A DNA stretch of 64,000 bases from Dromiciops gliroides (taxonomy: Eukaryota; Chordata; Mammalia; Microbiotheria; Microbiotheriidae), in contig NC_057864.1 in assembly GCF_019393635.1 (NCBI RefSeq), forward strand, positions 445,044,822 to 445,108,821, in the 5' to 3' direction. The first letter of the stretch is position 1. Every line of letters begins with the position of its first letter. The position numbers and the translations under genes are program-made. Under the pieces are notes generated by a model. It ran no database searches. It worked only from the letters and a program-made list of their open reading frames with translations, and was not told the DNA's origin. Positions 22,080 through 32,519 of this stretch are shown here, in pieces.

Positions 22080-23210
22080 ACAAGATATAGACAGCATAAA
22101 TTGGAGATAATCTCATAGAGAAGGCATAAGTATTAAGGAGGATTGGGAAAAGGGACTGAAGGATAATTGTTACCCTTACTTATAGCTTTAGTCCCTAATT
22201 TCTGACCTTCTTCCCTCAAAATGGTTATTTCCTTCTCTCTGACCTATGAAAGCCTTACTCACTCAAACACTGGGGATAACTGTAGTGGGGTTTGCAAATC
22301 TTTCCCTCCCCAAGAAGCTTTTAGAATATAATCTTGGGGAATTTGAACAGTTTTATGCAGCTGTGCTGGAGGCAAAACAGTAGAAAAATTGGGGTGTTAT
22401 GAACTGTTACACCCTAGGGAGAGAGTGGATTTCTCTTCACTGGAGATAAAGGCTGGATGGCCACTTGTAGGTTATATTGTTGGGGAATGAATTGAACTAG
22501 ATGACCACTGAAGTCCCTTCTAATTCCAAAAGCCCATGACTCTATAATTCAGTAAAAGGACCTTAGAACGACTGGTCCAGTTTTCCCATGATCCCAATGG
22601 GCAACCCAGCAGCCACAGAGGTGAAGAAATTTTTCACCCAGTCTCACAGCTAGTTAGCGATAGTATTAATAAAAATGACAAGTTACATTCATCTCTTAAG
22701 GTATTTATAATAGCATAAAGTATTTATAATAAATTACTTTTCTTAGAACAACCCTGTGAGGCAAATTGGTATTGGGTAAGAAAGGACATGAAACTGAAAG
22801 TCACCCTGTGGGACTGGGGAGGGTGAACAGCTCGCAGAAAGCAAGAGGAGGCATGTTCCGGCAGGCACGTGTTCCTGAGGCCCAAGGTCATGAAAACAAA
22901 GTTCCAGGGGAAGACTTAGGAAATGATGGCACTCATGTATGATGATGTCTAAGGATGATGACAGTAAATTCTGGAATGTTTCCCAGAAGCTCCCACCTCC
23001 AGAACATCGGGAGGAGGGTAAAGGTGTGATCACGAGAAGTTTTCAGGCAAAAGCTGGATTCTACTCGTCAGATAGGCTACAGAGGGGAATCCTCATTCAT
23101 GCATTAGTTGGACTGAAGTCCTTTCTCATACTGTGTGATTGCCTGGGAAGAACAATGTCACTGTCTATGACTTTAGTAGAAATGCAGGTAGAGAAACCGC
23201 ACTATCACAT
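22080..23210. other. No gene seen; MIR-like scraps
   Basis: 22420-22700 carries MIR-like phrases. 22743-23270 has open frames on both strands, but none with a recognisable domain. Confidence 0.4.
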
Positions 23211-23215
23211 TGGAA

Positions 23216-23475
23216 GTGTTGTTGTTTGTTTGTCCTTCCATACAAAAAGGACCGTGACATCAGGGTGATGTCATGAATTGCATTGAATTGGATTTAAGTG
23301 AGGGAGGGCTGTACAAAGTTGCCAACTTCACTCTCTCCTCCAGAGCCATCTGGGTCCAATGTTGACACAATTGGAGATGACTCTTGATAATTAAGGCAAT
23401 TGGGGTTAAGTGACTTGCCCAGGGTCACACAACTAGTAAGTGTCTGAGGTTAGATTTGAACTCAGGTTTTCCAGT
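23216..23475 (-). repeat. Composite SINE, head truncated
   Basis: Same two-module order as 12325: the tail module (GACATCAGGGTGATGTCATG to GTTGACACAATTGGAGATGA) joined through TAAGGCAATTGGGGTTAAG to the tRNA-like part. Confidence 0.82.
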
Positions 23476-23670
23476 GAATCTGTAAAATGACCTTTAAGGA
23501 CATGTAGCTCAACTTCATTATAGAGATGAGGAAACTTAAGCCAATAGAATTTGCGACTTTTACCCCCCATGATCACAAAGTTAGCTAGATTATAATAGTA
23601 ATAACAAAAGTAATAACTATTTTCTACTCTGATCATGTGTTACAAATTACTTTCCTCACAACGACCATTT

Positions 23671-23825
23671 TTTTTGTTTTTGTTTTTTAGTGAGGCAATT
23701 GGGGTTAAGTGACTTGCCCGGGGTCACACAGCTAGTAAGTGTTAAGTGTCTGAGGCTGGATTTGAACTCAGGTACTCCTGATTCCAGGGCTGGTACTCTA
23801 TCCACTGCACCACCTAGCTGCCCCC
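23671..23825 (-). repeat. WSINE-type SINE
   Basis: Full length. CACAACGACCATTT is duplicated exactly. Confidence 0.94.
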
Positions 23826-24278
23826 CACAACGACCATTTGAGGGTAGCGATGAGCAAGAAGTTACCTCCATTTTATAGAGAAGGAATTCGAAGATCAGGG
23901 AGGTTAAGCAATGTGCCTCTTGTCACACAGGAGGATGGACAATCTTTCCACAGGACTAAGTACTGACCGGCTATGCCCCTTGGGTATGCCCTAGGTCATC
24001 TCCAGCCTTGAGTTTCCTGGGACCACATCGTTGAAAGTTTTAATATTCTCTGGGGAGGCCCAGGCCTTTTGTAAAGTAACCCCAAAGGGAAATGGCAAAA
24101 CCCTAGGACTGACCTCTTTGCCTTGGAATCCTTGGGGCCTGGGGGGGACACAGGTTTACTTCCAACAGCTGCCACAGCTGATGGGAGAAAACATGACACT
24201 CTTAAATGTGGTCCAAGGGAAGCTATGGGGGTCAAGAAGCCCCACATCAATCCTGTATCAGGTCCTTTTACCCTCTTT

Positions 24279-24425
24279 TTTTTTTTTTTGCAGGGCAATG
24301 GGGGTTAAGTGATTTGCCCAGGGTCACACAGCTAGTAAGTGTCAAGTGTCTAAGGCCGGATTTGAACTCAGGTACTCCTGAATCCAGGGCCGGTGCTTTA
24401 TCCACTGCATCACCTAGCCACCCCC
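24279..24425 (-). repeat. WSINE-type SINE
   Basis: Full length. The T-run is followed by TTGCAGGGCAATG, a splice-acceptor-like string. CCTTTTACCCTCTT is duplicated exactly. Confidence 0.94.
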
Positions 24426-24539
24426 CCTTTTACCCTCTTGGAAATTCTTTTGGGTAGTAAATAGAACCAGAGGGAAATGGAGCAGGAGGCCCACAGACTA
24501 GAAGAGGATAGAGAATTATTGTTGTTGTGTAGTGTATGT

Positions 24540-24745
24540 AGTGTATGTAGGCTTGAAAAATGCTCTCCATATATAGTCTCATCCAATCCCTACCATAACC
24601 CTGCCAAGTAAGGCATTATTGTCCCCATCTAACAGATAAAGAAGGCTCAATAAGGTTAGGTGACTTACCCAGGGTCACACAGGTAGTAGTATCTGAGGCA
24701 GGATTCAACCACTGTAATTCCAAGGCCACTGTACTACAAAGTACA
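24540..24745 (-). repeat. MIR-class SINE
   Basis: CTAACAGATAAAGAAGGCTC and TAGGTGACTTACCCAGGGTC show the MIR core. Confidence 0.65.
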
Positions 24746-24749
24746 GTGA

Positions 24750-25250
24750 ACCCTACAGGAAGACATTTCTAATCATGGCTTCTGCCATTGTGGAGAAATC
24801 AAAGACCTCATAAGCAACTCTTTAGGTAGGGCATGGTTGCCATAGGTCTTAATTCTGTTTTGTAAGTACTTAAATTTAGGACCGAAATGGTCACTTACCC
24901 AGGGGCAGGTTTTCTCTACTCCCTTACTGTGGTGTTGGCTTTTTGTAGATCATTTCCCATAGGCTAATGTTGGCAGCTCGGTTTAGCAAAGGAAGAATCC
25001 TAATTCCTGAGACCACATCCTACTCCTTGACCCTTTCAGTCTCTGCTAAGCCAGATGGGTTGTCCCTTTTAAAAATCTCTACCAAACTGGACTACTGGCA
25101 CAGGATGGCTCAGGATAATTATAATGATCTAGCTTGTCCCAGAGAAGAGAAAAAAATATACACTTTCTTCCCTTCTCTGCAGAGGTGGAGGACTATGGGT
25201 ATGAAAAATTGCATACAGTCAGAATTGGCTGATGTTTATGGTCTCTCTGT
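24750..25250. other. No feature recognised
   Basis: The 24967-25269 frame has no domain and no splice support, so I do not call it. Confidence 0.4.
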
Positions 25251-25264
25251 TTCCTTCACTCTTT

Positions 25265-25421
25265 TTTAATTTAATTTAATATTTTTTAGTGAGGCACTTG
25301 GGGTTAAGTGACTTGCCCAAGGTCATGTAGCTAGTAAGTGTTGTATCTGAGGCCGGATTTGAACTCAGGTAACTCATGACTCCAGGGCCGGTGCTCTATC
25401 CACTGTGCCACCTAGCAGCCC
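25265..25421 (-). repeat. WSINE-type SINE
   Basis: Antisense copy with a TTTAATTTAATTTAAT tail. CCTTCRCTCTTT is present at both ends. Confidence 0.9.
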
Positions 25422-25677
25422 CTCCTTCGCTCTTTATCTTCTTCCCTGTCCCTGTCTCTGTCCTTGTCTCTCTCTCTTTCTCTGTCCCCTGCACCACCCA
25501 CATGGATTGGCTCTCTGGGTAGGGATATATTTGGGAATGATTGGGGAAGGGATATATTTGGAAATGAAGATGATATAAAAAATGAAACATATCTATACAT
25601 TTTTTTAAAGTAGAGATTTTTAAAATGAGGAGTCTAGACTCCTTGGAGGTCCCTTTGAGTTGTGGGGTGGGTTTTTT

Positions 25678-25960
25678 TGGGGGGGGCAATAGAGATTAAG
25701 TGACTTACCCAGAGTTACATAGCTAGTAGGATCCTTCCAGTTTTAAATACTCTCTTTTCATAGGATTTCCAGTGAAGTATTATGAATATAGGTTCATAGG
25801 TTTAGAACTAAAGGGGATCTCTGGGTCTGTCTAGTCTAATCCTCTGATTTTACAGAACAGGAAACTGAAGCCAAAGAGGCAAATGACTGCCCAAAGTTAT
25901 ACCGAGTATCAGAGATAGGATTTTAACCCAAGTCCTGACTCCAGAGCCAGAGTTCTCTTC
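25678..25960 (-). repeat. SINE and MIR fragments
   Basis: 25678-25730 is a SINE 3' scrap (GACTTACCCAGAGTTACATA). 25790-25960 is a MIR (TTACAGAACAGGAAACTGAA). Confidence 0.6.
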
Positions 25961-25969
25961 CTGGGATTC

Positions 25970-26645
25970 CCATCGCTTGCTTCCAGTATCATTCATTCAT
26001 TCATTCCTTCAATAAGCATTTCTTAACTGCCCTCTATAGCAGAGACAGAGTGAATATAGCAGAGTGAGTTATTGACCTGACTCAGCCCAACAATACCAGT
26101 TTCTCATGAAATCCCAATAAACAAGGACAGTTATCACTGAATTTTCTGATGTCAAAGTGCTTGGTCCTGTGTTTGCTGGCTTTCTGCAAAGAGTTTAGGA
26201 AGAACAGAATATCTGCCCCATGACCATCTGAGGAGGTGGGCCTTCCTGCCAATCTAGTTTAGTGAGGGTTTCCAAGGAGTCCCATTCCTCCAGCATCCAT
26301 TTTCTCTGAGCAGATACATCATGGCTGCTCCATTGTTTATGTGAGAGAGACCCCAAGTGGTAGTTTGCATTATTACCACACCTACCTCTCCCACTGTGCC
26401 ACACCCCAGGCTAATTTTCTAACAGATCAAAACCTAAGGGAACTGAGATACCTAAATTTGCCTCTTGGTTTTACAGAAGAACCTGGGGCCGTTGTGTAAG
26501 CATATTTAAAACTTCTAGAAATATTAAGAAACATTTTCTCTAACCTAATAACCTTTCTAGACTCTTCGTTTTGAAAGCGAGTTAAGCCAAGGACAAAAGC
26601 CTTTCTTAGAGAAATGGACAAAGAATGATTCTTGTTAAGAAAAAT
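25970..26645. other. Mostly unassigned
   Basis: Includes a short (CATT)n run at 25990-26005. No gene-like frame. Confidence 0.4.
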
Positions 26646-26652
26646 GTATTCT

Positions 26653-26787
26653 GGGGGTGGCTAGGTGGCGCAGTGGACAAAGCACTGGCCTTGGATTCAG
26701 GAGGACCTGAGTTCAAATCCAGCCTCAGACACTTACTAGCTGTGTGACCTTGGGCAAGTCACTTAACCCTCATTGCCCCACACACAC
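26653..26787 (+). repeat. WSINE-type SINE
   Basis: Full length, CACACACAAAAAA tail. AAGAAAAATGTNTTCT flanks it. Confidence 0.92.
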
Positions 26788-26991
26788 AAAAAAGAAAAAT
26801 GTCTTCTTCACTCTTCTTGAAATGATTGGGCTATTGACCCATTTTAGATAAGTCTCTTCTTTCTCTGTCCCTTCAATTGGATGGCACAAAGACCCATCCT
26901 TTTAGATAGAGAAAGGCTTGAGTTACTGATTCTATGATGCCTGGATCCTACAGGGAGAGGGGTCCAGGAAGCAATTCAGTTGTGACTGGGC

Positions 26992-27645
26992 CAGCTAGGT
27001 GTCTCAATGGATAGAGCACTGACCCTGAAGTTGGGAGTGTTAAGGGTTAAAATTCTAGCTAGTCTGTCTAAACTATTTAATGAGTGGTCGCCAATAAATT
27101 ATAAGCTTTAGCAAGAGTTAGACTTTTAAGCATTTATTAAGGAGAATAAGAATTTGATAAAGAGAGAGAAAGGCCTAGATTCCTATCTATTAAAGGGAGA
27201 GCACATTTCTAGCTCCACTCTCCACCAGAGTCCCAAGGAAAGAGACCCAGTCTCCTCCTTCCTCCTCCCACTAGTCCGCGTCACTTCCTGATACCAAAGA
27301 AAAGACTCCTGGTCTTGCCCTCAAAGACCTTCGCTTCATGGGCAGAACTCTTCTACAGTAAGTATCCAGCAGGTGGCGTTATTCCAATCGTTACAGGAGG
27401 ACCTGAGTTCAAACCTCACCTCAGACACTTACTAGCTATGTGACCCTAGGCAAGTCACTTAACCCCAATTGCCTTAAACAATCCAGGACCATCTCCAGTC
27501 TTTGATGTATATCTTGCCACTGGACCCAGATGGCTCTGAAGAAGAAAGTGAGGCTGGTGATCTTGCATAGCCCTCCCTCACTTAAATCCAATTCATTGTA
27601 AGTCATGATATCACCTCCTGATGTCATGGTCCTCTTAGAGAATTT
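26992..27645 (+). repeat. Composite SINE split by a solo LTR
   Basis: tRNA-like head (CAGCTAGGTGTCTCAATGG) at 26992-27037. After the LTR it continues GAGGACCTGAGTTCAAACC, then the second module CAGGACCATCTCCAGTCTTT to TGATGTCATGGTCCTCTTAG. This shows the two modules as one unit in the plus orientation. Confidence 0.88.
27038..27395 (-). mobile_element. Solo LTR, family B (same as the 44720-48322 element)
   Basis: On the minus strand it runs TGTAACGATTGGAATAACGC to CCCTTAACA. GGAG is repeated on both sides. It carries TTAATAAATGC as a polyadenylation signal on the minus strand. It differs visibly from the LTRs of the young element, so it is older. Confidence 0.92.
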
Positions 27646-27845
27646 TGGATAAACACCAACCAAGTAGTGATTAATGGTGTATTTTCTTTGTTCAAGATTG
27701 CTATAATTGAGAAGGCATGGAAGAATTATGTCAGTTTTGACATCTCTCTCCAAGCTAGAAATGATTAGATATTAATTCTCAATTTTAAATAATTTTCTTC
27801 TAGCAAACTTAACATAGAGTATAGTGGTGGTGGTGGTGGGGGGGT

Positions 27846-27965
27846 TGTTTGTTTTGCAGGGCAGTGAGGGTTAAGTGACTTGCCCAAGGCCACACAGCTG
27901 GTAAGTGTCAAGTGTCTGAGGCTAGATTTGAACTCAGGTCCTCCTGAATCCAGGGTTAGTGCTAG
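27846..27965 (-). repeat. WSINE-type SINE, truncated
   Basis: GCAGGGCAGTGAGGGTTAAG to CCTGAATCCAGGGTTAGTGC. It lacks the tRNA-like head. Confidence 0.85.
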
Positions 27966-28364
27966 GATGTTTCTTGGTCTTAAACAGCATGGGTTTTAAT
28001 TCCCTTATGATTTCCTACTTGGGGAAGGGGTCAGACTAAAGGGTCTTAAAGTTTCTTTCCACTCTGATCCCTATGACCCTCTATGATATTGTTCTATGCA
28101 TATATTACAAGAGCATAGACCATTGGGGGGTGGGGTGGGCGGGGCAGAGTATTCCAAAGTAGATTTTTGGATTAGAGAAAGATATTCAAGCAGCCTATTG
28201 AACCTAAGTAGGAAAAGAACATAAATGTGAAGGGGGAAAGCAGGGGGGGCAAGGAGTTGGGATACCCAAGAAGAATCTAAGATAGATTTATTGAGGAAAA
28301 AAGCACTTAGAAGTAATTAGCCTATTGGGACAGAATTAAAAACAAAAAGAAGGTAAAAAGTAGA

Positions 28365-28603
28365 ATTGGGCAGTTAGACAGCACAGTGGATGGAACACTG
28401 GGTTTGGAATCAGGAGGACCTGAATTCAAATTGGGCGTCAGACACCTACTAGCTATGTGACTCTGGGTAAGTCACTTAATTCTCCTTGTCTCAGTTTCCT
28501 CATCTGTAAAATGAACAGGAGGAAATGGCAAACTGCTCCAGTATCTCTGCCAAGAAAACCTCAAATGGGGTCACAGGAAGTCAAACACAACTGAACAAGA
28601 GTT
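28365..28603 (+). repeat. BovB-tailed CORE-SINE
   Basis: Head GGGCAGTTAGACAGCACAG, CORE CTCATCTGTAAAATGAACAG, tail CTCAAATGGGGTCACAGGAA and ACAACTGAACAAG. Confidence 0.85.
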
Positions 28604-28737
28604 GGATAGAATTCAAGGTATACTGATCAAAGAATGAAATTTCATTTCTGGGGCACTAATTTGTCAGTAAGTCCGAGACCGAGGGAAGAGCCCATCAGAA
28701 AGTTTCTCTGGTCAGAGTCCAGGCAGTTTGAGTGGAA

Positions 28738-28900
28738 ACAGTAGTTAGGTGGCATAGTGGATTGAGTACCGGGCCTGGAGTCTGGAGGACCTTAGTTCAA
28801 ATCCAGCCTCCAACATTTCTTAGCTAAATGACCCTGGGCAAGTCACTAAACTTCTGAATGCCTCTACTATAAAATGAAGATAATAAAATATAAGAAGAAA
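28738..28900 (+). repeat. tRNA-headed MIR-type SINE
   Basis: GTAGTTAGGTGGCATAGTGG head, B box GTTCAAATCC, then a MIR-like tail. Confidence 0.75.
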
Positions 28901-28919
28901 ATGAGAGGGAGCTGGAAGA

Positions 28920-29745
28920 CACCTCAGGAACCATTTACTCCCACTCCCACCCCCACATTTTCTAGATGAAGGAACCATGGCTCAGGGATGGCAATTGTCT
29001 TGCCCAAAGTCTTACAGATGGTAGGATTTGAACCCAGGTCTCTGCTCAAAACCAGTGTTCTTTCCACTGTACTGATTCCCTCCTCTGAACTCCTATTGGA
29101 CTCTCTGTCCAAACAATTAATTACTTTAATATTTAAACATGGGGGAGGGGTTTGGGGGAAAGGGCTGTAAATTGGGGGGGGGTTGGCAAAAGACCAAATA
29201 GAAGCTGAGGGCATGGTCTAATGGGGGCAGGGCCCAATTGCTCTCTGCAGCCTGAATTCCATAGGCCTGAAGTCTTCTGAGGACTCCCTTTTCAGAGTCA
29301 GCTCCATTTAGTAGAACCTCCAAATGGAGACTGTACTTTGTCCCTTTTCAGGTGGCTAATAAATGAGTTATTCTCACCTGGCCCTATAAAGATTCAGTCT
29401 TGATTCCCCAGTGGGGGTCAAATTCCTAAAAGAAAGGGGTTGAACAGATTTTATTTATGCAGCTCTCCCCTGGCCTGCCACACACTAAACTCAGCCTGCC
29501 CCGGGGCACAGTAAATCCTACCTTCTGCATGTAGCCTCACCAGAATGGCTTCTGACTTTAGCCCCATTTCTATACAGGTGTGGGCTAATCAGCTGATGAA
29601 ATTTGAGCCGGAGGTCAACAGTTATAGCTTGGGCAAATACCGCTGTCAGCAGAGATACTATGGGAATGGGAGGGGAAGAGTCACAGAGTTTCCCCAAGGA
29701 AACCTGGAGGTAAGTGAGCAAGTGAAGGATAGCCCATGAGGGTCC
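28920..29745. other. Mostly single-copy-looking DNA
   Basis: A MIR scrap at 28950-29090 (GATGAAGGAACCATGGCTCAG), then about 600 bases with no repeat that I recognise. The frame at 29545-29739 ends at a good donor (GGAGGTAAGT, 29707) but has no acceptor or domain that I can support. Confidence 0.35.
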
Positions 29746-29761
29746 TTGTAAAACTGTATAG

Positions 29762-29915
29762 GGGGGCAGCTAGGTGGTGCAGTGGATAGAGCATCGGCCC
29801 TGGAGTCAGGAGGACCTGAGTTCAAATCCGGCCTCAGACACTTAACACTTACTAGCTGTGTGACCCTGGGCAAATCACTTAACCCCAATTGCCTCACTTT
29901 AAAAAAAAAAAACAA
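29762..29915 (+). repeat. WSINE-type SINE
   Basis: Full length. AAAACTGYATAG lies on both sides. Confidence 0.93.
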
Positions 29916-30164
29916 AAAAACTGCATAGGGAAAGTCAGCCTCAGTGCCCTGGGGACTCTTTAGCCCCACCCAAGGTTAACCAATCAGCCCCATGGCAATT
30001 ATTTGGGGAAGGGGTTGTTTTAGATGTGCTCTAATACACCAACCTGTTCCAAAGTGTCACAGTCTCACTGCTACAGAAGCTCCACAGAAAAGCTGACAGT
30101 ACAGCTCAAACCAGCCATCAAGTCCCTAGCTCAGGGGACCAATAGTAGTGGGAATGCTTTGATT

Positions 30165-30355
30165 TAATTTTTTTTTCCACTAAAAGTATTATTCTCCTGA
30201 CTAAAATGGAAATGTTTTGTATGACTAGACATGTATAAGCTATAATGAATTGCTTGCCTTCTCAAAGGGGGTGGGGGGGAGGGAAAGAATTTGGAATTCA
30301 AAGCTTTTAAAATGGATGTTAAAAATTGTTTTTACATGTAATTGGGGAAAATGAA
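30165..30355 (+). mobile_element. L1 3' end
   Basis: CATGTATAAGCTATAATGAA, TTGCTTGCCTTCTCAAAGGG and TTTTTACATGTAATTGGGGA, the terminal marsupial L1 string. Confidence 0.8.
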
Positions 30356-30413
30356 CCACAGAGGCTTTCTCGAGGAGAATATATGCATCTTGGAAGCAGG
30401 CTCTATCATTTTT

Positions 30414-30512
30414 TAAAATAAAAGTATTTTATTATCTTCCAGTTACATGTAAGGATAGCTTTCAACATTTGTTTTCATAGGATTTTAAATTTCATATTTT
30501 TTAAAAAAGATT
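30414..30512 (-). mobile_element. L1 3' tip
   Basis: Reverse of L1: TTCCAGTTACATGTAAGGAT, then TTTCAACATTTGTTTTCATA. Confidence 0.75.
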
Positions 30513-30801
30513 TTAAAATCCCAGTGCTTACACAGAAGGCACTTGATTGATACACACCTATTTGTTGTTGCCCTTGTTAAAGGTCTACTAACACTGCGCT
30601 GGACCCAAGGGAGGAAATGCAAAGGTAAATTCAAACTGGTCCCCATCCCCATGAAATTCACAGGGCAGTCACAAATAACCTTAATACAAAATGTAGGTAC
30701 AAAGAAAGTAGGAGGAGGAAGAACATTTAGGAGGAAGGCCCTAGATGGGCAACTGTGGACCAATAGGAGGGAAGTGGTTTTCTTTAAAACACCTTTAATT
30801 T

Positions 30802-31118
30802 CTTTATTTTTTTTAAATTTTAAAATATTTTCCCAAATTACATGTAAATACAAATTTTGACATCAATTTTTAAAAAAAAACTTTGCATTCCAAATTCTCT
30901 TCCTCCCTCCTTCCCCCAAGAATTCAAGCAATTCAATATAAGCTATACATGAGCAGTCGTGCAAAACATTCCCACATTAGCCAGGTTGTGAAAGAAAACA
31001 GACAAAAACAAAACTTCGGATAAAGGAACTAACAAAAAAAATTATGCTTCAATCTGTATTCAGACAGCATCAGTTCTCTCTCTGTAGATGGCATTTTTCA
31101 TAAGACCTTCAGAGTTGT
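30802..31118 (-). mobile_element. L1 3' end, second subfamily
   Basis: CCCAAATTACATGTAAATAC, TATAAGCTATACATGAGCAG and TTCAGACAGCATCAGTTCTC on the plus strand. The frame at 30485-30860 is an artefact of this and the neighbouring fragment. Confidence 0.7.
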
Positions 31119-31354
31119 GTTTGATGCTCCTTTAATTTCAATATATAAACCATTCATGTGCTTGGGGAGGAGGGAGGGAGCAGGTGGGGGATGGGTTGGC
31201 CTAAAAGAGTCAAATAAGGTCTATCAAAAAATGAGGGCATGCCCCCAGGGGCTTGGAACCTATTAGTTGTGACTTGGTATTCTAGCTAGACTGGCATACT
31301 TGATAGTCCCCATATACACCTGGGAATGTTCTCTCCTCCTCCCCTCTGGCTCTG

Positions 31355-31540
31355 AGAACTTCTAGCTTTGAGGTCCAGCTCAAGTACCATCTCCCACATG
31401 AAGCCTTTCCTGATTCTGGCAGTGATAAAATTATTTTGTATTTATTCTGTTGATCTATATATAATAGTTACTGATGCACATAAATATGCTATGATATGGT
31501 CTATACCTCTCCACCTGGCCCACAAGTACATCACAAGAGA
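31355..31540 (+). mobile_element. L2 LINE 3' fragment
   Basis: GAGGTCCAGCTCAAGTACCA, then CACATGAAGCCTTTCCTGAT, the L2 3' signature. Confidence 0.7.
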
Positions 31541-31641
31541 CTCTGTCAAGTACCTTGATGAAATATGGGTATACCAGGGGTATGTTGGTAAATGTTTAAT
31601 AATCAGTTGTCCAAGGGAAAAAAAGCATAAACAATACAATT

Positions 31642-31733
31642 TGGGGGGGGGGCGGGGCAATGAAGGTTAAGTGACTTGCCCAGGGTCATACAGCTAGTAA
31701 GTGTCAAGTGTCTGATGCTGGATTTGAACAATA
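31642..31733 (-). repeat. WSINE-type SINE, 5'-truncated
   Basis: Only the 3' half is present. ACAATACAATTT is duplicated on both sides, so it was truncated at insertion. Confidence 0.88.
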
Positions 31734-31789
31734 ACAACAATACAATTTTTAAAAATAATAGTACTTTCCCCCCCCAATTAACATTCATT

Positions 31790-32410
31790 GTTGCTTTGAG
31801 TTACAAATTCTTTTAAAAAAATAAACATTTTTATTTAAAATTTTACACTTTAAATTCTATCCCCCTTCCTTCCTCTCCTTACCCCTCCTTGAGGCAGTTA
31901 TGCGCAATTATGTAAAAAATGACTATATTGGTCATTTTGTATAAGATAAATAAAAAAATGAGAAAGTGAAAAAACAGTATGCTTTCATCTGTGTTCCATC
32001 AATATCAGTGCTTTCTTTGGAGGTGCATAGTATGTTTCATAAGCCATTCACAGTTCTTCATCAAATATTGCTGTCACTGTGCACATTCCCTACACATCAG
32101 TTCCTATAAGTCTTTTCAGGCTTTTCCAAAATCATCCTGCTTTGTCATTTCTTATAGCACAATAATATTCCATTACAATCATAGCCATTCTCCAATCGAT
32201 GGACATTCCTTTCTTTTCCAATTCTTAGCCACCAAAAAGAGCTGCTATAAATATTTTTGTACAAATAGGCCTTTTTCCTCTTTTTTGGGATGTCTTTGAG
32301 ACATCCTAAACCTAGCAGTGGTATTACTAGATCAAAGGGTATGCATAGTTTTACAGCCCTTTGGTCCCATAAACTATTGTATCAATACCCAACTATTCTT
32401 ACATTCTTCC
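31790..32410 (-). mobile_element. L1 3' fragment, about 0.6 kb
   Basis: Same order as 12725: CTTATAGCACAATAATATTC, AAAAGAGCTGCTATAAATAT, CTAGATCAAAGGGTATGCAT. The plus-strand frame at 31979-32299 is an antisense artefact. Confidence 0.85.
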
Positions 32411-32519
32411 ATCATTTCAAAAACACATTTGAGGAAAAATATTTACACACAGTGATAATGCCAAATACTCATCTACTTCAGATGTTTAGAATGAATAAAG
32501 GACTAGAATTCTAGACTAG

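Noticed and set aside
29545-29739. Frame ending at a GGAGGTAAGT donor
   Set aside because: The donor is good, but there is no recognisable peptide or partner exon. A single donor motif is common by chance.
30485-30860. Overlapping frames on both strands (105 and 122 residues)
   Set aside because: They run through L1 3' sequence at 30802 and A/T-rich DNA. No domain.
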